Assembly: GCF_017488845.2 (NCBI RefSeq) | Contig: NZ_CP083373.1 | Location: 558,001-622,000 of the forward strand | Direction: 5' to 3' | DNA length: 64,000 bases | Source: Ensifer canadensis | Lineage (GTDB): Bacteria; Pseudomonadota; Alphaproteobacteria; Rhizobiales; Rhizobiaceae | Shown: in pieces, positions 25,040 through 33,648 of the stretch | How positions within the stretch are numbered: position 1 is the first letter of the stretch | Layout: each line of letters begins with the position of its first letter | Translations under genes and position numbers: made by a program | Notes under the pieces: generated by a model | Told to the model about the DNA's origin: nothing | What the model saw: the letters and a program-made list of their open reading frames with translations, nothing else | Databases searched by the model: none

Positions 25040-26968
25040 TCAGAGGAACTGCGCCCTAAAGGCGTAGCGACCCAGTTTTTCGCGGAGAGGGCCTGGATCG
25101 CCCTCGGTTGCAATTCTCGCAAGCAGCCCGAGTCGGGCATCTTGAACGACCGAGAGCGATTCGAGTTTCACGCCAGTCGACGCCGCCTCCTGGCGCACCA
25201 CATCCTCGATCTCCAGCATCGACAGTGCTGGCTTGAAGATCTTGCCGACGGATGTGACGGGAAGCGCAGACAGAATCCGGACCGATCTGGGATGTGCAGC
25301 GCGCTCTGGAATACGGTCGACGGCATGAGTAAGCAGGTCCACCTCCGACGCCGTCGTCGCCGGCTTCAACTGAACGTAGAGGACAGGCAGTTCTCCGGCG
25401 CGCTCATCGGGTCTTCCCACCGCTGCGGCCAGTTGTACCGCCGGGTGATCTTGCACTGCATTTTCGATCAGCTTGGGATCGATGTTATGGCCGCCCCGGA
25501 TAATGAGCTCCTTCTTGCGACCCGTCAGCCAGAAGTATCCGTCCGCATCCTGGCGAGCGAGATCGCCGGTGTTCATCCAGCGCTCGCCGTCGATCTCAAG
25601 CCAGAGACCCTTGTTGTGCTCGGCATTGATATAGCCAGCGAAGACGTTCGGCCCGTGGATCGCGAGCACGCCGATCTCTTCCGTCCCGGCCATTCCGGTG
25701 AAGCCGCCGGAATCGTCAAGTCTGACCACGGCCATTTTCTGGTAGGGGAGGCGTAGGCCGATTGAGCCGACACGTCGCTCGCCTTCCGGCGGATTGACGC
25801 TGGAAACACAGGCACCTTCCGTCAGGCCGTAGGCTTCCAGAATACGGATTCCCGTCGTCTTTTCAAAAGTGCGAAACAGTTCAACGGGCATCGGAGCCGC
25901 GCCGCAAAAACCGTAGCCGACGCTCGAAATGTCGCGGTCGTCGACCGGCACCTGCAGCAGTGCCGAATATACAGTCGGAACGCCCGAGAAGGCCACGACC
26001 CGATAGTGTTCGATGATCTCCCAGAAGGATGGAATAACTCCCTCTCCGCGATAGCCCTGCGGCGTGCCCATGACGACATGTCCGCCTTGCGACCACGGGA
26101 TGAGGCCCGTCACCAACTGCCCATTGACGTGGAAGAGCGGCAAGCCGCAAAAGATCGTCTTGCCCGGTGCGAACACACTCCCGACATAGGCTTGGGTGGA
26201 CCAGGCGTCGAACACTTCCGACACATGGGTGCGCGCGGCGATCTTGGGCAATCCGGTCGTGCCGCCTGTACAGAAGTATGAAGAGGTGTCTGCGGAGCTT
26301 GGCATCTCAAAGGTCAACCTATCGCCTCGTTCCGAGGCAATTTCCTGACGCAGGCTGAGAACGGGGATGGAACGACCATCGACCCCCGAGGCATGCGAGC
26401 GTACCTCCGTGGCTTTCTGGGCGGTTCCACGGAGATACGGTGCGAAACTGACGGTTAGAATTCCTTGCAAGTCCGGCACATTCGCCGCGGCCTTGATCGC
26501 CTTCTGCCAGATGTCGGTTCCCGGAAAGGGGGCCAGAGTGACGAGCCATTTTGCCTTTCCGGCAATGAGGAGCTCTGAGATCTGTCCCGCTTCAAGCAGC
26601 GGATTGATCGCGAAGGCGATGCCCGCCGCCTCGCCGCCCCAGATCACGAAATGCGCTTCGGGCAGATTGGGCAGCACGAAGGCGACGACGTCGTCGCGAC
26701 CTATTCCCAACCGCCGGAGGGCATTGGCTGTCCTCGTGATGTCAGCGAGGAGTTGTGCATGCGTCCAGACGAAGGGCTCACGGAAATCGTCGACGCGCAG
26801 AAAAAAGGACAGGGCAGGCTGATCCGGCCCGACAGCCGCGCCGCGCGCAAGCATCTCGTAGGTGCTTGCCGGGAGGTTACGGTCCGACAGCGGGATTTGC
26901 TCGAATGCCTCAACATCGGGCAATGCGACAATGGGGCGACCGCCGCCGCCACGGGTTTTTGCGAGCAT
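25040..26968 (-). CDS. AMP-forming acyl/aryl-CoA ligase
   Basis: A 642-residue ANL-superfamily enzyme. The phosphate-binding motif SSYFCTGGTTGLPK, the A5-type motif AYGLTEG, the MNTGDLARQDADGYFWLTGR segment and the hinge KELIIRGGHNIDP are all present. The C-terminal catalytic lysine is in TSVGKIFKPAL. A GGGAGGAAG ribosome site fixes the start at 26968. It would activate a carboxylic acid as a CoA thioester. In this operon the acid could be the aromatic substrate's side chain or a ring-fission product; the sequence alone does not decide. The GGHNIDP variant is common in rhizobial acyl-CoA synthetases of unknown specificity. Confidence 0.88.
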   Translation of the reverse strand: MLAKTRGGGGRPIVALPDVEAFEQIPLSDRNLPASTYEMLARGAAVGPDQPALSFFLRVDDFREPFVWTHAQLLADITRTANALRRLGIGRDDVVAFVLPNLPEAHFVIWGGEAAGIAFAINPLLEAGQISELLIAGKAKWLVTLAPFPGTDIWQKAIKAAANVPDLQGILTVSFAPYLRGTAQKATEVRSHASGVDGRSIPVLSLRQEIASERGDRLTFEMPSSADTSSYFCTGGTTGLPKIAARTHVSEVFDAWSTQAYVGSVFAPGKTIFCGLPLFHVNGQLVTGLIPWSQGGHVVMGTPQGYRGEGVIPSFWEIIEHYRVVAFSGVPTVYSALLQVPVDDRDISSVGYGFCGAAPMPVELFRTFEKTTGIRILEAYGLTEGACVSSVNPPEGERRVGSIGLRLPYQKMAVVRLDDSGGFTGMAGTEEIGVLAIHGPNVFAGYINAEHNKGLWLEIDGERWMNTGDLARQDADGYFWLTGRKKELIIRGGHNIDPKLIENAVQDHPAVQLAAAVGRPDERAGELPVLYVQLKPATTASEVDLLTHAVDRIPERAAHPRSVRILSALPVTSVGKIFKPALSMLEIEDVVRQEAASTGVKLESLSVVQDARLGLLARIATEGDPGPLREKLGRYAFRAQFL

Positions 26969-27166
26969 TGTGATCTTCCTCCCTATAAATTCGCGCCGGC
27001 TCAATTGAACGGCGGCGGCAATTAGCGATGCGACGAGCTTCCTCCGGCTCGATCTCGAGTGCCTGGAGCACGAACTCCACCACGTCGGAGCCGCCATCCG
27101 GCCAGGTCTTGAGGCCATGCAGCAGAACCGCTGCATCGGGACTGGTGCCGGCAATCATCGCCGGCA

Positions 27167-27808
27167 TTAAGAAGGGCCGTTCCGGAGAGCCTCGACACAG
27201 AAAGAAATCAGGTCTTCGGGCGTAATGAGCGGGTGCCTGAGATGGAGATTCTTGATCGCTTTGGGTTCCAAGAGGGACGCAGTTGACGCGCAAAGGCATT
27301 CAGCGGCCCGTCGACTGTCCTGTTGTCGAAATTCCTGTGCACGGATGCCCTCTTCGATAAGTTCAGCGACGGCGGCTCTCACGCGTTTTACGTGTACCTC
27401 GAAAGCCGGCCAGCGCTCCTCATCGGCGACTGTAAGGAGCTCGAATATCTTTCCCTCATTCCGCATGAGAGCAAAAGAATGCCGATACAGCCCCAGCATG
27501 AACTCTCGGAGCGTTTCTGCAGTCGTAAATCTTCCGTAGCCGGGTTGCATGACGGGAAAATTGTTTTGGAGCACCCGCGCAACAAGCTCGTCGTATATCG
27601 CCAGCTTGGAAGGGAAGAACCTGTAGACATTTGCTGGCGACATTTTGAGATAGCTGGCGATGTCGCACACGTTCGTTTTGCCGGATCCATAGATCGCGCA
27701 CAAAGTTTCTGCTGCACTAAGAATGCGGGCAACGTTCGTTCCCCGGCTCTCCTGCCGGCTGGTTCGTCGCTGGGTCATGTCAGAGCAGCAATTACCTCTG
27801 TCAAGCAT
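27167..27808 (-). CDS. TetR-family regulator of the aromatic operon
   Basis: 213 residues with an N-terminal HTH (VCDIASYLKMSPANVYRFF, residues 46-64) and a C-terminal domain (LISFCVEAL near the end) of the kind found in TetR_C_7-like regulators. Its start overlaps the stop of the Fe-S subunit gene by eight bases, so it is embedded in the operon it probably controls; an alternative start is the ATG at 27778 (MTQRRTSRQ). An internal TetR gene is a simple autoregulatory design that senses a pathway metabolite. Confidence 0.82.
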   Translation of the reverse strand: MLDRGNCCSDMTQRRTSRQESRGTNVARILSAAETLCAIYGSGKTNVCDIASYLKMSPANVYRFFPSKLAIYDELVARVLQNNFPVMQPGYGRFTTAETLREFMLGLYRHSFALMRNEGKIFELLTVADEERWPAFEVHVKRVRAAVAELIEEGIRAQEFRQQDSRRAAECLCASTASLLEPKAIKNLHLRHPLITPEDLISFCVEALRNGPS

Positions 27809-28676
27809 CGGCGGCCCCCCGCGCGTCTGCAGCGCCGGGGCGGGTCAACCTCAGTTCACCCAGATAGACGCTCTCGGATAGGACGCAGTCCCGCCAAAGG
27901 CTACCATGGGCATGGGACACTTCGACGCGATACTTGCCTCCATCCCCGACCAGATTGTCGAAGCGAAAGTCGCCGAAGCCGTCGGTGACTGTTTTCGTGA
28001 GAACATTGCCTCCCTGGGACAGGGTCACCTCCGCCCCCTCGAGACATTCCAACACTCCGGCGATGTCGGCGCTGACGCTGCCGCCGATGAAGCTTTTCTC
28101 CCATCGTTCCAGACCGCGGTACCAGACGCGGGGTTTGGTCCCGAGCTCGGGCTTTTGCACCTTGAGCTCCTCGATGGTCGCCATCCGCTCCATGGCGACG
28201 TCATCGAGTTTCACCGCCTCGAAGACTTCCGTCGGACAACTCTGCTGGCAACGAGGCCGCTGCCAGCCCTGGTCGAGCAGATGGGCGTCGAAGATCCAGG
28301 TCTGCGGCACCTGCTGCTCCTCGTTCCAGACAATTGCCCGATACGGGCACGAGCCGAGGATGTCCTTGCGGCCTCGAGCCTTGGCTGGATCGATAATAAC
28401 AATGCCGTCTTCGCGTTTACGAATGGCGTCGCCCGCATATCGCATGCAGGGCGCGTCATCGCAGTGATTGCACATCACCGGTAAATAGGTGGTCTCCACC
28501 ATAGGCGCACTGCCCTGCGCTCGGCGCAGGATGCGGATCGTGCTCTCACCCACGGCAGCCGCCGGCGCCGAATAGCCCGGAAAGTCGTTGCCAACATGTT
28601 CGTCCCGGTCCGCGATGACGCAATTATAGCAGTTCTCGCAGCGGCCGACGTTGATGATCAGGTTCCACTTGCTCAA
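27801..28676 (-). CDS. Transhydroxylase-type Fe-S subunit with C-terminal beta-sandwich
   Basis: A 291-residue electron-transfer subunit of the DMSO-reductase family, of the type found in pyrogallol-phloroglucinol transhydroxylase (BthL). Residues 1-150 are ferredoxin-like: C13, C16, C19; then C69, C72, C77; then C110 in GSCPYR; then C143 and C147 in PRCQQSCP. The fourth Cys of motif I is Asp23, and the CxxC expected before AHLL is W127-I-F-D130, so one cluster has lost three ligands. Residues 200-285 (LECLEGAEVTLSQGG) form the transthyretin/CnaB-like beta-sandwich also present in BthL. It overlaps the large subunit by four bases. No twin-arginine signal, so it is probably cytoplasmic. Confidence 0.85.
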   Translation of the reverse strand: MSKWNLIINVGRCENCYNCVIADRDEHVGNDFPGYSAPAAAVGESTIRILRRAQGSAPMVETTYLPVMCNHCDDAPCMRYAGDAIRKREDGIVIIDPAKARGRKDILGSCPYRAIVWNEEQQVPQTWIFDAHLLDQGWQRPRCQQSCPTEVFEAVKLDDVAMERMATIEELKVQKPELGTKPRVWYRGLERWEKSFIGGSVSADIAGVLECLEGAEVTLSQGGNVLTKTVTDGFGDFRFDNLVGDGGKYRVEVSHAHGSLWRDCVLSESVYLGELRLTRPGAADARGAADA

Positions 28677-31600
28677 GACGTCCTCCTACGCCGCGCAGCC
28701 ATCTTGAAGGCGTGCGCGTTCTGCCACTTCTCGATTTGCACAAGGCAGGAATTGGGAGCCATGCTGCTGGTTCCGCGTGTTTGAGATCGGTCCGAGGTAA
28801 GGATGTTCAGGCAGCCGCCGATCTCGATAGTCTCCCCGGCAAGTTCGATAAGCTGGAACTCGGCGCTGGCCTCATAGGACTTGACGACGCCTGGAGCCAC
28901 CAGGGGCGAAATGTCGGCGGCGCAGATCACGGCGCCGCGGTCGTTGAAGATTTTCACCAGGTCACGATGGCCAATGCTCCGGGCGGTGGCATCAGCCGGG
29001 TTGAGACGCAGCAACCAGAAGCGATGGCCAGCAATCAGGGCACGATGGTCCTCCACCTGATTGACCGCGCTGTTCTTGCCGTCCATGCTGGTGTGGAAGC
29101 TATAGCGGCTATGCGTGGCGATCATCTGGAGCGGATAGCGCTCCGTCAACTCTGCGGTGCGCAGCCCTTCCCAGGAGGGAATGTAGCGATTGACCGGCGG
29201 CCGGTCCGGATTGTCTGCCGTGTTCCGCTTAAGGATCTCGGGTACGAATTCCAGTTTGCCGCTTGGCGTCTGCAGGCCCGTGCCGAACTCTTCGGCATAC
29301 TGGGACGGCATCGGAAAGGGTTCCGGCAGATCCTTGCGCCTTCCCTCCGCGAACCAGCGCATGTCGACGGGTTGGCGCAGCTCCGGCTTTTCGGGCGGCA
29401 CGACGTAGTAGCCTTTGCGACAGAATTGCTTCCAGGAAACTTCGCCGGGTAGATCTGACGAATCGAACACCCGCTTGACCCAGTTGAGTTCACTGCAGCC
29501 TTCGGTGAAGACAGCGCCCAGGCCCAACTTGGTCAGGATGGCGGTGAATATGTCGTAGTCGGACTTCGACTCACCCAAAGGCTCGATGCACTTATGCTGA
29601 AGGGTGATGAGGCGATGATTGACGACGTTGACGCCGTGATGGGCATAGCCTCCGGAATTTGCCCACTCGCCGATGTCCCAGCGCTCCAGTGAAGTGCAGG
29701 CCGGCAGGATGATATCGGCGAACTGGGCCTCGCCCTCCATCCAGATGGACTGGTTCACCACGAACTCGATGCTCTCGTGCCGATAAGCGTCCACCCAGCG
29801 CCCCGATCGAGTTACGGTGCTCAGGGACGATCCGCCGTAGCGGTAGATCATGTGAATTGGCGAGTAGCCCGGCATGGGATAGCTGAAAGGCGCAAACTGG
29901 GCCTCCTGGGCCATTCCGTCCCAGAGATAGCCGGTGGCGTGGCCGTTGATGATCGCGTCGGGCAGTTGCTGGCGCGGCACCATCTGCTTGACCGGATTCA
30001 TCGTCAGGATGTGCGGCATGCGCTGATAATTGTTGACGGCGTTGCCGGTCCACGCCAGGTCGCCGGATATCCCGCCATCTGCATAGCCCGGGAAATAGAA
30101 ATGCAGGTCGTGCGGGACCCCGATCTGGAGACCGCCGAAATTGATGCCCGGCTTGCCCCAGCCCTGCATGGCCATGATCATGATCATACAGCGAGCCCAC
30201 TGGGCTCCGGTCGCGCCGCGGCCCGCACCGCCGAAACCCGTGCCGGTCATTCCGACAGCTAGATAGACTTTCTTGCCGCCCCACTTGCGGGCCAGGGCGC
30301 GCACGTCCCTGGCAGGGATGCCGGTCTCGGCTTCCTGCCATTCGGGTGTCTTGGGGACGCCATCGGTTTCGCCCAGCAGGTACGCCTTCCATTCGTCGAA
30401 GCCGGTGGTGCGGGTCGCGACATACTCCTCGTCATAAAGGCCTTCCGTGACCCAGACATACATGATCGCCTGGGCCAGAGCCGCGTCGGTCTGTGGCCGT
30501 ACGGGAAACCAGCGTCCGCCCAGCAACTGGGCTGTCGGATTGCAATGCGGGTCGATATGCACGAACTCGATGCCGAGTTCCTTGGCCCAAAGACGACGCG
30601 TGGTGCCCTCAAATCCCGCATAGGCTCCATTGGTGCTTTCGGGATCGCAGGACCAGAAGACGATCATCTCGGCTTCCTTGAGGCAATCTTCCACTCCGCC
30701 ATAGCCCGCAGGCACGCCGACACGCATTGAATTGCCGAAATGGTGCATCGCGCCCCAGTACCAGCCCTCCCAGCTGTCCGGATTGGCGGCAACCCGGGTG
30801 AAGCCGATCAGGTTTGCGAACCGCGTCAGCGAACTCAGGTAGTAGCCCACGTTTCCCCACTGATGATGGGACGACATGGGGAAGGTGATCGAGCCAGGCC
30901 CGTGGACGCGCTTCTGCCGGTTGATCTCCTTGGCGACGATGTCCAGCGCCTCGTCCCAACTGATCCGTACGTAGTCGGATTTGCCGCGGTTCTGGGGATT
31001 TCGTTCGCCATTGGGATCGAAATCCACCCGCTTCATCGGGTAGAGGATACGCTTGTCCGAATAAACCAGGGATTTCATGGTCAGCGCGTGCGGTGCCACC
31101 AGGGCGCGGCGGGGTGGACTGAACTTGCGGCCACGGGCTTCGATTACCCAGGTGGACGGGTCCGTGGCGTCGAACTCGATGGGCGTGACCCGCAGGATCC
31201 TGCCGTCCTTGACGTAAACGAACAGGGGCCCACCATTGGTGCAGGTGGTATAGCGGCGGCTGCCGTCGGGCATCGGCGTCCCCATGGCCAGGCCGGCGGT
31301 CTCGCTCATATTGAGGGTCTGCGTGAACCAGACCACAAGTTCGTCCGGTCCGGCCGTAACCACCTTGAAATTCTTGGCCGCGTGGATGACCTCGCCCTGA
31401 TCGCGATTGGGGAGCAGCAGTTTCAGGGCAGTCGCCACATCCTTGAACGCCATGCTCACTTCGGCCTGGGCAGCGCTACCCGAACGGGAGCGGAACTTAC
31501 CGCCTCGGATTTCCACGATGCGGCCGATACTGCCGTCCTGGAGTCCGACCCACGCGACGACGTTGCGCTGCTTCAGCCGTTCAGCAAACGCAGGAACGCG

Positions 31601-31687
31601 GGACGCCGTGTGGTTGAGCACTTTGGGCAGGGCAACAAGGATGGTCCTGAAAACCTGCCGGTTCATTGTAGATCTTATGGCTAACAT
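28673..31687 (-). CDS. Molybdopterin enzyme, pyrogallol-phloroglucinol transhydroxylase-like large subunit
   Basis: A 1004-residue bis-MGD molybdoenzyme. From about residue 147 it follows the transhydroxylase large subunit (AthL of Pelobacter acidigallici): GGPLFVYVKDGRILRVTP, SSHHQWGNVGYY (His274/275), NPDSWEGW (Asp304, Ser305; equivalents of the active-site Asp and Mo-ligand Ser), FYFPGYADGGISGD and PACTSLERWDIGEWAN. Like AthL it lacks the N-terminal CxxC Fe-S motif. Residues 1-140 are extra and look like an SCP2 domain (DGSIGRIVEIRGGKFRSRSG). The resorcinol hydroxylase of Azoarcus is a close alternative: net hydroxylation in place of hydroxyl transfer. The start at 31687 has GGAG upstream and overlaps a 30-codon leader gene. 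Confidence 0.85.
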   Translation of the reverse strand: MLAIRSTMNRQVFRTILVALPKVLNHTASRVPAFAERLKQRNVVAWVGLQDGSIGRIVEIRGGKFRSRSGSAAQAEVSMAFKDVATALKLLLPNRDQGEVIHAAKNFKVVTAGPDELVVWFTQTLNMSETAGLAMGTPMPDGSRRYTTCTNGGPLFVYVKDGRILRVTPIEFDATDPSTWVIEARGRKFSPPRRALVAPHALTMKSLVYSDKRILYPMKRVDFDPNGERNPQNRGKSDYVRISWDEALDIVAKEINRQKRVHGPGSITFPMSSHHQWGNVGYYLSSLTRFANLIGFTRVAANPDSWEGWYWGAMHHFGNSMRVGVPAGYGGVEDCLKEAEMIVFWSCDPESTNGAYAGFEGTTRRLWAKELGIEFVHIDPHCNPTAQLLGGRWFPVRPQTDAALAQAIMYVWVTEGLYDEEYVATRTTGFDEWKAYLLGETDGVPKTPEWQEAETGIPARDVRALARKWGGKKVYLAVGMTGTGFGGAGRGATGAQWARCMIMIMAMQGWGKPGINFGGLQIGVPHDLHFYFPGYADGGISGDLAWTGNAVNNYQRMPHILTMNPVKQMVPRQQLPDAIINGHATGYLWDGMAQEAQFAPFSYPMPGYSPIHMIYRYGGSSLSTVTRSGRWVDAYRHESIEFVVNQSIWMEGEAQFADIILPACTSLERWDIGEWANSGGYAHHGVNVVNHRLITLQHKCIEPLGESKSDYDIFTAILTKLGLGAVFTEGCSELNWVKRVFDSSDLPGEVSWKQFCRKGYYVVPPEKPELRQPVDMRWFAEGRRKDLPEPFPMPSQYAEEFGTGLQTPSGKLEFVPEILKRNTADNPDRPPVNRYIPSWEGLRTAELTERYPLQMIATHSRYSFHTSMDGKNSAVNQVEDHRALIAGHRFWLLRLNPADATARSIGHRDLVKIFNDRGAVICAADISPLVAPGVVKSYEASAEFQLIELAGETIEIGGCLNILTSDRSQTRGTSSMAPNSCLVQIEKWQNAHAFKMAARRRRTS

Positions 31688-31773
31688 CTCGCGGTGCTCC
31701 GCGAGTCGAAATGTTCGATTTCGACGCCGTAGGAAAACGCCCTGATCGCGACGTCACGCGAGGCTTGCGGCAT
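31681..31773 (-). CDS. 30-residue leader peptide coupled to the molybdoenzyme gene
   Basis: ATG at 31773, preceded by a strong GGAGGAG ribosome site, followed by 30 codons (MPQASRDVAIRAFSYGVEIE, then HFDSRSTARC) and a TAG that overlaps the large-subunit ATG (ATGTTAG). It lies between the candidate promoter and the large-subunit gene. The strong initiation site and stop/start overlap suggest that its translation drives that of the large subunit. No match to PqqA or another known peptide was recognised. It could also be a functional micropeptide. Confidence 0.5.
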   Translation of the reverse strand: MPQASRDVAIRAFSYGVEIEHFDSRSTARC

Positions 31774-31804
31774 AGTTCTCCTCCAGACCATTCCTCTACA
31801 TTGA

Positions 31805-31833
31805 CCATATAATCATAATGACGAGATAGTCAA
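31805..31833 (-). promoter_or_regulatory. Candidate promoter/operator of the transhydroxylase operon
   Basis: On the minus strand TTGACT (31833-31828) and TATATG (31810-31805) are separated by 17 bases, a good sigma-70-like promoter about 30 bases before the leader peptide. The outer bases ATTGAC and GTCAAT form an inverted repeat at 31800-31834, so a dimeric repressor such as the operon's own TetR could bind here. Confidence 0.5.
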
Positions 31834-31839
31834 TTCGAA

Positions 31840-32181
31840 AATCGGAGTTCGGATGGAATTGGAGAGCGAGGGGCCGGGAGGGAAGCTTCGGGGATGAGGC
31901 TTGCGGGGTAGTTACCGACGGTGTCCGTGTTTCGGGGAGGAAAAACCGGTCAGCCATAGCCTTTGAGGAAACCGGCGCCGGCTGGAGCGCATTGCACTTG
32001 GAGGTGACTGATTGGAGGACTGCACGAATATCGCCAACCTGCGAGTCAACGGTACGCGCGATAGCGTGTGCCCGGCCGCGTGCTCTGGCTATGCGGGCCA
32101 CGCGGGTGGGACGCTATTGCTTCGATCTTCAGGATAGGTCGCTGAAAGTCTTCCCTTTTCAGCGCCTTGATCACATCGCGG
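31840..32181. other. Gene-free stretch between two minus-strand operons
   Basis: About 340 bases between the promoter of the transhydroxylase operon and the end of the aspartase gene. No gene with a ribosome site or motif was found on either strand, and no clear terminator for the upstream operon. Confidence 0.4.
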
Positions 32182-33615
32182 CTATCGCTCGGTCGTCGGC
32201 GACCTGAACCGGGTTGGCCTGACGAGCGCCTTTGAGTCGAGCACGCGATCGACGAGATCGGAGGCGAGCGTGGTTTTTTCCTCTAGTAGCCCCCGTATGG
32301 GGCGGCCGCTCTTGAGGATTTCCGCGGCTATCTCCGCGGCCTTCTCGTAGCCGATGAGAGGGGTTAGGGCTGTCGCAAGAGCGGTGCCGGACTCGAGATG
32401 CTCCCGGCAGCGCGTTTCGTTCGCTGTAATGCCGATTACGCATTTGGAAGCAAGCGTTCGGACCGCATTCGCCATGATCGACATCGATTGCAGCAGGTTG
32501 AAGACGATGACGGGCTCCATGGCATTGAGCTGCAGCTGCCCTGCCTCCGCTGCGAGTGTCACGACAAGGTCCGAGCCAATGACTTGGAAGGCAACCTGGT
32601 TCACCACTTCCGGGACAACAGGGTTGACCTTCCCCGGCATTATTGACGATCCGGCCTGCATTGGCGGCAGATGAATTTCGCCTAAGCCTCCTCGAGGCCC
32701 GGACGAAAGCAATCGCAAATCGTTCGATATCTTCGATAGCTTGACGGCCGTTCGCTTCAGTGTCCCTGAAAAAAGCACGAACGCGCCCGTGTCCCAGCAG
32801 GCCTCGACAAAATCAGACGCCGATTTCAAATCGACCCCGGATACCTCGCGGAGCTTCGCGACCGCCAAGGCCGCGTATCGCGGGTCGGCGGTGATCCCCG
32901 TTCCGATCGCGGTACCGCCAAGATTGACCTCCCTCAAGAGACACGACATTTCGGTAAAGCGCTGGATATCTTCGCGCAGCGTTACGGCGAATGCCTTGAA
33001 CTCCTGGCCGAGTGTCATTGGCACAGCGTCCTGTAGCTGCGTCCTGCCCAGTTTCAGGATGTCGGAGAACTCGGTCGACTTCAGTTCGAACGCGGTCGCA
33101 AGCTCGTCGAGAGCTGATATCAGGGTTTCGTCGCTGAGAAGCAGGGCAAGGCGGATGGCCGTTGGATAGACGTCGTTGGTGGACTGCGAAAGGTTGACGT
33201 CGTTGTTCGGATGGATGACGTCGAACCGACCTTTGGGAAGCCCCAGTCGCTCCAGCGCGCGGTTGGCGATCACCTCATTTAGGTTCATGTTCGTGGAGGT
33301 TCCTGCGCCGCCTTGAAACACGTCAACAGGGAATTGGTCGGCCAGAATGCCGTCGGCGATGTCGTCGCACGCCGCGACGATGGCCGAGCCCTTGTCAATG
33401 TCGAGATCGCCGAGCTCGACATTTGCCAGCGCCGCGGCCTTCTTCACAAATGCCATGGCACGAATGAAGACGGGATAGTGTCCAATCGATATCCTCGAAA
33501 TCTGGAAGTTGGCGATCGCCCGGGCCGTTTGCGCGCCGTAGTAGCTTGCGACGGGGATATCGATGTCGCCGAGCATATCTTGGACACGTCGCGTCGGTTC
33601 TGCCGAGGACAACAT
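32182..33615 (-). CDS. aspA: Aspartate ammonia-lyase (aspartase)
   Basis: A 477-residue member of the fumarase/aspartase superfamily. The SS-loop signature GSSIMPGKVNPVVPEVVNQV, the segment KLGRTQLQDAVPMTLGQEF and GGAGTSTNMNLNEVIANRA are characteristic of AspA rather than FumC. It interconverts L-aspartate with fumarate and ammonia as a cytoplasmic tetramer. The ATG at 33615 is chosen for its GGAG six bases upstream and for matching the 478-residue E. coli enzyme; the frame extends to 33642. Last gene of the operon; aspartase in a catabolic operon suggests that the pathway releases aspartate or uses fumarate, which is inference. Confidence 0.85.
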   Translation of the reverse strand: MLSSAEPTRRVQDMLGDIDIPVASYYGAQTARAIANFQISRISIGHYPVFIRAMAFVKKAAALANVELGDLDIDKGSAIVAACDDIADGILADQFPVDVFQGGAGTSTNMNLNEVIANRALERLGLPKGRFDVIHPNNDVNLSQSTNDVYPTAIRLALLLSDETLISALDELATAFELKSTEFSDILKLGRTQLQDAVPMTLGQEFKAFAVTLREDIQRFTEMSCLLREVNLGGTAIGTGITADPRYAALAVAKLREVSGVDLKSASDFVEACWDTGAFVLFSGTLKRTAVKLSKISNDLRLLSSGPRGGLGEIHLPPMQAGSSIMPGKVNPVVPEVVNQVAFQVIGSDLVVTLAAEAGQLQLNAMEPVIVFNLLQSMSIMANAVRTLASKCVIGITANETRCREHLESGTALATALTPLIGYEKAAEIAAEILKSGRPIRGLLEEKTTLASDLVDRVLDSKALVRPTRFRSPTTER

Positions 33616-33648
33616 TTCTGGCTCCATCCTTGTTAAAGTCATTCGTTT

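Noticed and set aside
26910..27167. 85-codon minus-strand frame starting at TAATG after the TetR stop
   Set aside because: The stop/start overlap is suggestive, but the frame runs into the well-supported ligase start in another phase and turns Arg-rich; no family recognised.
30740..31684. 314-codon plus-strand frame over the molybdoenzyme gene
   Set aside because: Antisense to a gene with strong family motifs; no promoter or ribosome site.
31681..31773. The leader peptide as a PqqA-like precursor
   Set aside because: It lacks the conserved Glu-x3-Tyr pair of PqqA and no pqq maturation genes are near.
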